Shown piece after piece: positions 8,881-15,777 of a stretch of 64,000 nt of DNA (position 1 is its first letter; every line of letters begins with the position of its first letter). The stretch spans positions 3,348,001 through 3,412,000 of the forward strand of contig NZ_JANADR010000001.1 in the NCBI RefSeq assembly GCF_024199925.1, written 5' to 3'. A program made the translations under genes and the position numbers. The notes under the pieces are model-generated. The model did not search any database. It was not told the DNA's origin and saw only the letters and a list, made by a program, of their open reading frames with translations. Origin of the DNA: Bradyrhizobium sp. CCGUVB1N3. GTDB lineage: Bacteria > Pseudomonadota > Alphaproteobacteria > Rhizobiales > Xanthobacteraceae.

Positions 8881-9008
8881 CAGCTGGCGCTCGACAGAAA
8901 CGGGTCCCGGACCCTGAAGCGCCAGAAAGTCTCCCGGATCGGTTTGGTTTTTCGGCCGTACAACGGATCGCTCCCGCAGCAGGCAGTGGTGAACACTGCC
9001 CGGGCCAT
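8880..9008 (-). CDS. possible 42-aa leader peptide overlapping the nuclease-like gene
   Basis: A short frame (starts MARAVFTTACCGSDPLYGRK) ends in a TGA that overlaps the ATG of the 567-aa gene. A purine-rich stretch (GAGGGGAT) lies upstream of its ATG, although about a dozen bases away. Stop-start overlap suggests that ribosomes finishing this peptide re-initiate at the larger gene. The peptide is basic and has no recognised domain. It may be a leader or just a chance frame. Confidence 0.3.
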   Translation of the reverse strand: MARAVFTTACCGSDPLYGRKTKPIRETFWRFRVRDPFLSSAS

Positions 9009-9240
9009 ATAAATGAGGATCCCCTCATAATCGTTCAAGCGAGGTCGCTGGACCGGCCCGATGGGCCTGTCGTCGGCAGGAACGCAGCTACGGACGTCGA
9101 AGCCCTGGAATCGATATCTGGACCCCCGAAAACGCCTTGACTCACTGCCGGCTCGCTGATCTCGACTCTGACGCTGGACGCAACGATGAAGCGGCCGCCA
9201 CACCCTCCCGAGCTTGTGTAATCGAACCCGACCGATCCAA

Positions 9241-9309
9241 GGTAAGAAGCCGGCGAAGGAGGTGGCGGCGAAGAAGCCCGCAGCCAGACCGCATCGGAAG
9301 TCGGCGTAG
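9241..9309 (+). pseudogene. possible remnant of a histone H1-like C-terminal tail
   Basis: One plus-strand frame reads GKKPAKEVAAKKPAARPHRK followed by SA and a stop, a Lys/Ala/Pro-rich pattern like the tails of bacterial histone H1-like proteins. No start codon or upstream domain is attached, so if it is real it is a truncated gene end. The surrounding 9009-9315 stretch has no other credible gene and may be a patchwork junction within the island. Confidence 0.25.
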
Positions 9310-9315
9310 CGCTCG

Positions 9316-10827
9316 CTACTTCTTCGAGTAGAGCAATTCGTCGAGCCGGCAGGCGGCCCGGTAGATTGACCCGCGACGATTGCTGCTTCGGGGGTCCGCT
9401 CCCTGGGCCCGATCCAGGCAGTCGAGCAGGATTTTTCTGATGCTTTCGAGGTCCTTCGGCTTCGCTGTCGTAGGCAGAGCCTGCACAGCGCCGGCGAAGA
9501 CTACATCCTCGTCAACGTCGGCCGGCGCCGCGATCTCGCCGCGCGCCAGCTTCGCGCGCAAGGCTTCGGCCTTCCCGGTGGATTGACGGAAGGCAGCGTC
9601 CTTTCCGGCGAGCCTATCGACGAGCGCGTCGCGCGACGACGGGTAGGTCGCGACTTGCTTGCGCAGATCCTCGGCGACCTGGTCGGCCGTCGACTGCGTC
9701 TGGTCGATATAGAACCACACCGGAAACCATTTGCGTTGGGCGTGAGCCTGAAAGTGGATGTACTGCATGGGCTCCGCGACCTTTTCGTTCCGCAGGAAGT
9801 TGCGGACGACCGCGTCGGGGGTCACGTTTTCGCGGATGATTCTCGTTCGCTCCCTTTCCACTTCCGAAACGGGCTCGACGTCGCCGATCAGCCTGAGTGC
9901 CGGCGCCCCCTTTTTCTCGTCGAACTCGCCCTCGCGCACGAACTGGATGCTCGGGAGCAGGGATTTGTCGATGAGGAATTTGCCGCTGGTGCCGGCGACT
10001 TCGCCGGAGTCCAGATCGATCGTCGCTTCCTTGCCGATTGCGACGCGGTTCATGCGGGCGCTGAACTCGGCGACCGCCCGCTGCTCACGCGCGGCGATGA
10101 TCTGCCTGAGCTCTCCCGGCTTGATCAGGCGGGTCTCGCCGACGTACCGGAAATAGATCCCACCTTCCTTCACGTCCTGGCCGACGTTCTTGATGGCGAT
10201 GACGGGCCCATGGTCGTGCTTCTCCACGTAAAGCACGCCGACCTGCTTGCCGCCGAGCTCGATGAGGCCCTTCGTGATGTGAGGAACGGGATCGAGGGCG
10301 CCGGCCAGGATTCTGTTGAGGAGCGAGATGTCCGACTTCGTGAAGATGTCGTCCGAAAGCCCATCCGCATGATAAGTCGCGTCGGTGACGCCAAACAGGA
10401 GATAGCCGCCCTTGTTGTTGGCCAAGCCCGCGATCGCGCGCAGTGCCTTCGAGAACCGATCCTCCGGCTGAAGCCGGAAACCTGCCTTGCACTCGATGCG
10501 GTCGGTCTCGCCGCCGACCAGCCGCCACGTGCCGGTTTCGCGGACGAACAGGGAGCGAAGAATTCGGATGTCGACCGGAGACGGAGCAGGAGGCGACTTG
10601 GCATCCGGATCTTGCCGGGCGGCAAGGAAGGCCTCGAGCTCTTCGGGCTGGGCTTCCTCGACGGATGCCCCGTACACCCCTTTCTTGATCTGGGTGATGC
10701 GTCCGGAGCTGATCAACCGGTCCGGCTTGTTGAAGTGAAAGTGGATGACGTCGTTCCGCCACCCCTTACGGAGCATCGCCTTCACGATGCCGATCTCGGC
10801 ATCGGAGAGATTCCGCTTCTTGGCCAT
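9316..10827 (-). CDS. Schlafen/AlbA_2-domain putative DNA-binding protein
   Basis: Protein of 503 aa. Around residues 110-165 it has E-x-KAGF, then KALRAIAGLANNKGGYLLFGV, the classic signature of the AlbA_2/Schlafen fold (formerly 'divergent AAA-4'). Such domains occur in Schlafen-type tRNA/RNA nucleases and in many bacterial transcription-linked or defence proteins. The N-terminal 50 residues (DAEIGIVKAMLRKGWRNDVI, RITQIKKGVYG) look like a helix-turn-helix, so DNA binding is plausible. The second half has no motif I can assign. The start is at the MAKKRN ATG (10827), with the longer frame judged non-coding. It is a single-gene unit; a role in phage defence is inferred from domain and context only. 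Confidence 0.75.
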   Translation of the reverse strand: MAKKRNLSDAEIGIVKAMLRKGWRNDVIHFHFNKPDRLISSGRITQIKKGVYGASVEEAQPEELEAFLAARQDPDAKSPPAPSPVDIRILRSLFVRETGTWRLVGGETDRIECKAGFRLQPEDRFSKALRAIAGLANNKGGYLLFGVTDATYHADGLSDDIFTKSDISLLNRILAGALDPVPHITKGLIELGGKQVGVLYVEKHDHGPVIAIKNVGQDVKEGGIYFRYVGETRLIKPGELRQIIAAREQRAVAEFSARMNRVAIGKEATIDLDSGEVAGTSGKFLIDKSLLPSIQFVREGEFDEKKGAPALRLIGDVEPVSEVERERTRIIRENVTPDAVVRNFLRNEKVAEPMQYIHFQAHAQRKWFPVWFYIDQTQSTADQVAEDLRKQVATYPSSRDALVDRLAGKDAAFRQSTGKAEALRAKLARGEIAAPADVDEDVVFAGAVQALPTTAKPKDLESIRKILLDCLDRAQGADPRSSNRRGSIYRAACRLDELLYSKK

Positions 10828-10935
10828 GTCGCCCCCGGCGCCGAATCGTCGGGCCGGTGGCGCAGACGGTTCGCACAATGTTGCTTGACGTTGGTGCTAC
10901 TGGAGGATGCAGGGGCAGCGCAAGAGCCTGCGAAG

Positions 10936-11208
10936 TTACCTTGCCGAGTCGGGCGGGCACTCCGGGCAGGTGTCCCCCATCGAATCGAGGACGTCGCGAA
11001 TTTCTGCAAGAGATTCATCAGGAGAGATCCCGGCCGGCGGATCGTGACGAGCGGCGGCGAAGGCGCGGTCGCGCGCATGCGGGTCGGCGCGATCCTGCAT
11101 CCAGCCGTGCTCCTCGCATTCGTGGATAGCGCCTGACTCCTGCAGCACGCCGATCGCCCATCCGCGCAGCGTCCGGATCGCCGGCCGTCGTTCCATCGTC
11201 ATCAGCAT
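10936..11208 (-). CDS. small hypothetical protein of a type common in rhizobia
   Basis: About 90 aa. The N-terminal part reads IRTLRGWAIGVLQESGAIHECEEHGWMQD and the end is DTCPECP, a pattern I have seen in small Bradyrhizobium proteins of unknown function. The paired Cys residues could bind a metal. AGGAG about nine bases before the ATG at 11208 supports that start; a TTG at 11214 is too close to the site. It is transcribed toward the AlbA_2 gene. Confidence 0.55.
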   Translation of the reverse strand: MLMTMERRPAIRTLRGWAIGVLQESGAIHECEEHGWMQDRADPHARDRAFAAARHDPPAGISPDESLAEIRDVLDSMGDTCPECPPDSAR

Positions 11209-11458
11209 CGACAATCGCTCCTGCCGTGACGAATCCTTCCGCCCGCCGGCCCGTTCCCGGCCGTTAGCACAAGCCAGGGATTCGAAATCGGGAGGGCTCG
11301 AGTTTGTCCACCTGTTCCGCAGGACCTGTGCAGAACGTTATTGGGCTATAGCGGCGTGCCCTTGACGTGTCCCCGCCCGCTCACGAACTATGGGAACCTC
11401 TTTTGATGTCACTTGGGCGTCGAGATTTTACGCAGCAAATGGCAGAGGTTGCGCGCGC

Positions 11459-12469
11459 ATGACCCAGGCGGCTTCGACCCGACTCCTCGACGAGAAGAGC
11501 GTCATCGCTCCCGTCCGCAAGATGGCGAAGGGATGCTCCGATCTTCGGCTCGCCGTCGCGTTTTGGGGGAAAGGCGCCTCGAAGATGCTGCGCTTGTCGA
11601 GCGCAAAGAGGGGCCGCGTCATCTGCAATCTGGAGTCTGGAGCCTGCAATCCGGCGGAGATCCGCAAGCTTCGGGCTTCGAAGAAGTTCAGGATCAAGAC
11701 TCACGCCCAACTTCACGCGAAACTCTACTGGTCGCCGACAGGCGTCGTCGTCGGCTCCTCGAATGCGTCCGCCAACGGTCTAGTGGTCGGTGCCGACGTC
11801 GCGAAGGGTTGGCGGGAAGTCAACGTTCTGTTCGACCAGCAGGATCAAGTCCGCCGCGCCGGCGAGCGCTTCGATGCGCTGTGGAAGCAGGCGAAGCCCA
11901 TTACAAAGATTTTGCTCGATGAGGCGGACCTCAAGTGGCGGGCCCGGGCCAAGGCTACGAAGGTGCTCTCGGTGAAGAGCAAGACGCTTTTCGGCGCCTA
12001 CGCGGAAGATCCGTCGATCTTTCGCGACGAGCGGATTTTCCTTGCGATCTACGACAGCTATCTTTCCCGCGAAGCGTCGGCGGAGCAGAAGAAATGGAGA
12101 GCGAAGAAGGAGACCGAGCAGTTCGAGGACGGTCTCCTGGCGAAATCGAGCACGCTGACGACGTACGAAGGCTGGCGCAAGATGCCGGCGGGCGCGTGGC
12201 TGATCGACTGCTCCTTCATCAATTCCAGAAGGCCGAAATTTCGAGGAATATTCAGGGTCTGGGAAGGCGGACTTCTGGAATTGTCCGAATCCAGCATCCA
12301 ATTCGCCTATCGGATGCGCTCGATAGTGATAGGAGACCGTTCCTTCAAGCTTTCACCGGCGGAGAAGCGTAGCATCGAGAAGAAGGCGGCCACGCTTATC
12401 CGGGCGGCTCATAGAAGTCGCAGCGACCTGCTCGCACTCGGCGATCTTGTGCGTATCTGTCGAAATTGA
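11459..12469 (+). CDS. phospholipase D-like nuclease domain protein
   Basis: Protein of 336 aa. Around residues 82-105 it has the PLD signature HAKLYWSPTGVVVGSSNAS (H-x-K followed by G-S-S-N), the active-site half-motif of PLD-type nucleases such as Nuc/BfiI; only one HKD motif is apparent, so it would act as a dimer. The region after residue 180 is charged and helical with no known domain. ATG 11459 is preferred (AGAGG eight bases upstream, and the family start lies close to the TRLLDEK helix); an in-frame ATG at 11390 lacks a site. Alone on the plus strand, it sits between SOS-like and Druantia modules; a nuclease effector role is inferred. Confidence 0.8.
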   Translation: MTQAASTRLLDEKSVIAPVRKMAKGCSDLRLAVAFWGKGASKMLRLSSAKRGRVICNLESGACNPAEIRKLRASKKFRIKTHAQLHAKLYWSPTGVVVGSSNASANGLVVGADVAKGWREVNVLFDQQDQVRRAGERFDALWKQAKPITKILLDEADLKWRARAKATKVLSVKSKTLFGAYAEDPSIFRDERIFLAIYDSYLSREASAEQKKWRAKKETEQFEDGLLAKSSTLTTYEGWRKMPAGAWLIDCSFINSRRPKFRGIFRVWEGGLLELSESSIQFAYRMRSIVIGDRSFKLSPAEKRSIEKKAATLIRAAHRSRSDLLALGDLVRICRN

Positions 12470-12514
12470 AAAAGTACGCCCATCCTTCGTGAGGAGGCGG
12501 CGTTTCCTCGTCGA

Positions 12515-13237
12515 TCAAGTCGCCGGCGCCGGGTCTTCCTTCGTGCCACGTGCGACGATCCGCAGCGCGCCGTCCGGCAGCGGCCGCTGCAGCTTCAGCG
12601 CTTCCTCCGCCGGCGCGGTCATCCAGGTCTCGACCTCGTCGGGCGTCGTCAGGATCACGGGCATCGCCTTCGGGTGGATGGCGCCGACCTCGGCGTTCGG
12701 CTCCGTCGTGAGGAACGCGTAGAGGTCGTTCGTGGTCTCGCCTTCCTTGACCTTCCGGACAGACGTCCAGTTCGTCCAGATGCCGGCGAAGCAAGCGAGC
12801 GACCGGGTCTCGTCGAGCGCGAACCAGACGTCGCCGCCCTCGGGCTTGTTGAACTCACTGAACGAGTTGAACGGGACGATGCAGCGGTGCTCCGGACCCA
12901 GCCAGCGCGCCCAATGTTTGCTCTTCACGTTGCGGATGTTGGTCGTGCCGCCGTCGGGCTCCATCCGGAGCAATTCCTTGAAATCGACCTCCTTGCCCTT
13001 GGCTTGGTGCTTCTCGGCGCGCTTCTTGGTGGCATCCATCAGCGCCTTGGACGACGAAGGCATGCCCCACCGCGCGGTTGCAAGCTCGCGGCCGTCTCGT
13101 CCGCTGCGAACGATCGGCGCCTTGTAGTCCGGAAAGACGCCCGGCATCGGCGCGAGGTTGCCGACGTAGCGGTTGACCACGCGGAACAGCGCGCTGATGG
13201 CGGCTTGATTGGTGGTGATTGAATAGAGGTTGCACAT
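12515..13237 (-). CDS. SOS response-associated peptidase (HMCES/YedK family, SRAP)
   Basis: Protein of 240 aa that starts MCNLYS: in this family the initiator Met is removed and Cys2 becomes the catalytic residue that forms a thiazolidine cross-link with abasic sites in single-stranded DNA. Other family marks are present: FNSFSEF near residue 115, CFAGIWT near 140 and the His of IHPKAMPVIL near 185. It protects abasic sites during replication. It is the third gene after two Cys-rich proteins, with two bases between stop and start, and the operon has a LexA box upstream (14128-14142), which fits SOS control. Confidence 0.92.
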   Translation of the reverse strand: MCNLYSITTNQAAISALFRVVNRYVGNLAPMPGVFPDYKAPIVRSGRDGRELATARWGMPSSSKALMDATKKRAEKHQAKGKEVDFKELLRMEPDGGTTNIRNVKSKHWARWLGPEHRCIVPFNSFSEFNKPEGGDVWFALDETRSLACFAGIWTNWTSVRKVKEGETTNDLYAFLTTEPNAEVGAIHPKAMPVILTTPDEVETWMTAPAEEALKLQRPLPDGALRIVARGTKEDPAPAT

Positions 13238-13239
13238 CG

Positions 13240-13689
13240 TCAGGTCTCCGCAGCGGCCTGGCGAGCGCGCTGTGCCAACTGTAGCAGCGTGGCCGGCGGG
13301 CGGCGATTGACCTTGGCGCACTTGCTGCAGCGGAGCCGGCTCGCCAGGTCGTGCACGAAGGTCGTCGGCGGATGGCGCAGCGCGGCCAGGTCGACGTCCC
13401 GCTTGGTCTTGCACCGCGAGCATTCGATCTCGAGCCACGGGTAGCCCCCGTTCACCGCTTGGTCGATCGAGGGAGACGGGTCGATGGGCCGGCCGTCGCT
13501 CCACATCCGCTCGTTCCATGATTCGCACAGCAGCTTGTCCGCGGTCCGGATCAGAGCCTCGCCTTTGGCCCGGGCTTCGGCGGACTGGCCCGCGAGGATC
13601 GAAGTCATCGCGCGGGCCTTCCCCAATTCCTTCTGCAGCGCCTTGCGGTCGCCTCCGGAGAGTGGGGTCGGGTGGTATTTAGGGGCCAT
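13240..13689 (-). CDS. Cys-rich (zinc-ribbon-like) small protein, SOS operon
   Basis: Protein of 149 aa with two Cys pairs, IECSRCKTKRDVD (about 97-109) and LRCSKCAKVNRR (about 122-133), spaced like a zinc ribbon; between them is RHPPTTFVHDLASR. The N-terminal half is helical and charged. This type recurs in Bradyrhizobium accessory regions beside SRAP-type genes, but I know no experimental function. It ends two bases before the SRAP start and lies 18 bases after the 13708-14118 gene, so the three form one operon. Confidence 0.75.
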   Translation of the reverse strand: MAPKYHPTPLSGGDRKALQKELGKARAMTSILAGQSAEARAKGEALIRTADKLLCESWNERMWSDGRPIDPSPSIDQAVNGGYPWLEIECSRCKTKRDVDLAALRHPPTTFVHDLASRLRCSKCAKVNRRPPATLLQLAQRARQAAAET

Positions 13690-13707
13690 GGCCGTCCCGC
13701 CAGCGAA

Positions 13708-14118
13708 CTACATGCCGCCAAAGTCCGGCCAGCACCCATCCTCTTCGTGACGCCCGGTCCGCTGGCCGCACGTGTTGTCCAGCAGACGCTGGCCGACGTC
13801 ACGCCAGAGCGCCGCCGCACCGTACAGCCGGACCGCGTCGGCCTTCTGGATCTCGACGGTCCGCCCGCAGCGCCGGCAGCCGACCCGCAGCAGGTGCTGC
13901 GGGACATCGGCAAGTCGCCGCGTCCGGATGCCGGGGTCGGCCTGCCTGGCGTCGGCGCCGGCGTCCCGCAGCAAAGCGTCCCAATATTCAGCTGGCATCG
14001 GGTCCGCCGGACCGACGGGAGGCACTGTGGGGACGCGCCTGCCGACCGCAACTTCGGCGGCCATCTTCTCCATCTGCTTGGGGGTCGGCAAGCGCCAGCT
14101 GGCGGGGCGATCGGTCAT
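13708..14118 (-). CDS. Cys-containing small protein, first gene of the SOS operon
   Basis: Protein of 136 aa. Its C-terminal half contains GCRRCGRTVEIQKADA (about residues 83-98) and two later Cys residues (NTCGQ, DGCWPDFGG), likely one zinc site. The pairing of a Cys pair with an ADAVRLYG helix is known to me from other Bradyrhizobium hypothetical proteins, but the function is not known. It is the first gene of the operon; the LexA box begins ten bases upstream of its ATG and would block the promoter or early transcription. Confidence 0.7.
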   Translation of the reverse strand: MTDRPASWRLPTPKQMEKMAAEVAVGRRVPTVPPVGPADPMPAEYWDALLRDAGADARQADPGIRTRRLADVPQHLLRVGCRRCGRTVEIQKADAVRLYGAAALWRDVGQRLLDNTCGQRTGRHEEDGCWPDFGGM

Positions 14119-14127
14119 GCCGAACTA

Positions 14128-14142
14128 GAACATATCATGAAC
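14128..14142 (-). promoter_or_regulatory. LexA (SOS) box upstream of the SRAP operon
   Basis: Reading the plus strand it is GAAC-ATATCAT-GAAC, a perfect GAAC-N7-GAAC, equal to GTTC-N7-GTTC on the minus strand. This is the known alphaproteobacterial LexA-binding consensus. It lies ten bases upstream of the ATG at 14118, where bound LexA would repress the operon ending in the SRAP gene. Confidence 0.8.
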
Positions 14143-14545
14143 ATTGGAGTCCAGCCCGTTTGGCTGGGATAGTGGAACGGAATGTGTTCGCGCGCGACTA
14201 AAGTAAAAACGATTGCGCTTGCGGGACGATTCAACCCATGCGACGATTCTGCTGCTTTCGCGGGCACTCGGAGCTCCTAGAAAGCAGCGAGATCAATTTG
14301 GCTGGGTCATTTTCTCGACTTCTACATTGCCGACGAACGTCATGCGCGGAGCGCTGAGCATCAGGGAGGACATCACACCCCTGCGGTTCCAACGGCGAAA
14401 TAGGAGGGAAGGAAGCCGGCCTGAGGCTGAGGTAGGGGCATGGGCATTTTGGAAGCGACCGGCAGACCCGAGCGGATTGTAGCCGCCTGGCGTCTTGCGG
14501 CGTCCGGATTCATGATGGCCGCCGTGGGCTGGAGGGCCATCTAAG
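14143..14545. other. intergenic region between SOS operon and Druantia operon
   Basis: About 400 bases with no gene I can support; one 89-codon frame at 14213-14482 has no recognisable protein pattern. It should hold the divergent promoters of the SRAP operon and of druM. Confidence 0.4.
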
Positions 14546-15775
14546 GTGCCAAGCTATCTTGAGTTCTTCGCAGGCGGAGGAATGGTGCGCGCCGGACTCG
14601 GGGGCCGGTGGAAATGCCAGTTCGCGAACGACTTCGATCCTTTGAAGGTCCAAGTCTACTCGGACAATTGGGGCGAAAAGGAAATCCTGGAGGACGATAT
14701 TCATAAGGTCGAAGCCGCCGACCTCGGGCGGCGCGCCGACCTGGCGTGGGCTTCGTTTCCTTGTCAGGATCTCTCGACTGCGGGCAACGGACTGGGGCTC
14801 GGCCAAGCGAATGGCCGCGATCGAACGCGATCCGGAACGTTCTGGGCGTTCATCGACCTCATGAAAAAATTGAAGGCGAACGGCCGCCTGCCCCGCATCG
14901 TCGTGCTGGAGAACGTCGTCGGGCTCCTGACCATCAACGGCGGCGAGGAATTCAAGGCGGTCATCGCCGCGCTCGACCGGTTGGGAATGCGCGCCGGCGC
15001 CGCCGTGGTGGACGCTCGACACTTCGTTCCGCAGTCACGACAGAGGGTCTTCATCGTCGCCGTTTCAAAGACCGCGAAGGTTGCTGACGCGCTCGTTCGC
15101 GACGAACCGCACCCGATCTGGCACCCGGATCCTTTGGTGAAGGCCGTCGGCAAGCTCTCAGGCCAGTGCCGCGAGCAGTGGATGTGGCTCAATCTCGGCG
15201 CGCCGCCCGAACTGAAGAAGACCCTGAACAAGATCGTCAAGAACAAGCCCGTCGGCGTCGAATGGCATACGCCGGCGGAGACGAAGCGCCTCCTGGCGAT
15301 GATGTCGGACGCGCACAAGAAGAAACTGGCTGAGGCTAGGAACTCCGGCAAGCGCATGGTCGGAACGCTCTCGCTGCGGATGCGGCCCTCGCGCGGCAAG
15401 ACCGTTCAGCGGACCGAGATCTGCTTCCGAGGTCTGGCCGGTTGCCTCCGGACGCCCAAAGGCGGCGGATCGCGGCCCCGCGTCATCGTCGTCAGGGGCG
15501 GCAACGTGCGGACGCGCCTCCTTGCGCCCTCGGAGGCGGCTTCGCTGATGGGATTGAAGGCCAGCTACCGACTGCCTGAAGTCTACGAGTACGCATTCAG
15601 GGTCATCGGCGACGGCGTGGCGGTGCCTGTCGTCTCGTTCCTGCGCGGAAAGCTCCTGACGCCGCTGCTGCGTTCGATCAAGAAGTCTGGCGGGGCCGAG
15701 GCGTCCAGGCCCAAGCAGACTGCGCGAGGGGCCGACCAAAGAAGCCGTCGCGGCCAGCTGGAGCTTCGCATCTGA
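14546..15775 (+). CDS. druM: Druantia type II DNA cytosine-5 methyltransferase DruM
   Basis: Protein of 409 aa with the cytosine-5 methyltransferase motifs in order: motif I FFAGGG (residues 7-12), motif IV with catalytic Cys FPCQ (about 70-73), motif VI ENV (about 122-124), motif VIII QSRQRV (about 163-168) and motif X near GDGVAVPVV (about 354-362). It transfers a methyl group from SAM to C5 of cytosine in an unread recognition sequence. It is the first gene of a four-gene operon whose order and sizes fit Druantia type II (DruM, DruF, DruG, DruE). The next gene starts two bases after its stop. The C-terminus beyond residue 385 is basic and variable. Confidence 0.92.
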   Translation: MPSYLEFFAGGGMVRAGLGGRWKCQFANDFDPLKVQVYSDNWGEKEILEDDIHKVEAADLGRRADLAWASFPCQDLSTAGNGLGLGQANGRDRTRSGTFWAFIDLMKKLKANGRLPRIVVLENVVGLLTINGGEEFKAVIAALDRLGMRAGAAVVDARHFVPQSRQRVFIVAVSKTAKVADALVRDEPHPIWHPDPLVKAVGKLSGQCREQWMWLNLGAPPELKKTLNKIVKNKPVGVEWHTPAETKRLLAMMSDAHKKKLAEARNSGKRMVGTLSLRMRPSRGKTVQRTEICFRGLAGCLRTPKGGGSRPRVIVVRGGNVRTRLLAPSEAASLMGLKASYRLPEVYEYAFRVIGDGVAVPVVSFLRGKLLTPLLRSIKKSGGAEASRPKQTARGADQRSRRGQLELRI

Positions 15776-15777
15776 AA

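Noticed and set aside
7300..9012. 570-codon plus-strand frame opposite the nuclease-like gene
   Set aside because: Codon pattern and amino-acid composition (His/Arg/Asp/Gly-rich) are those of antisense GC-rich sequence; the minus strand gives a better protein.
10869..10883. LexA-like site GTTC-GCACAAT-GTTG upstream of the AlbA_2 gene
   Set aside because: One mismatch in the second half-site and poor position relative to the start; too weak to report as a feature.
14213..14482. 89-aa plus-strand frame before druM
   Set aside because: No protein-like pattern, no clear ribosome site, lies in a region that should carry divergent promoters.
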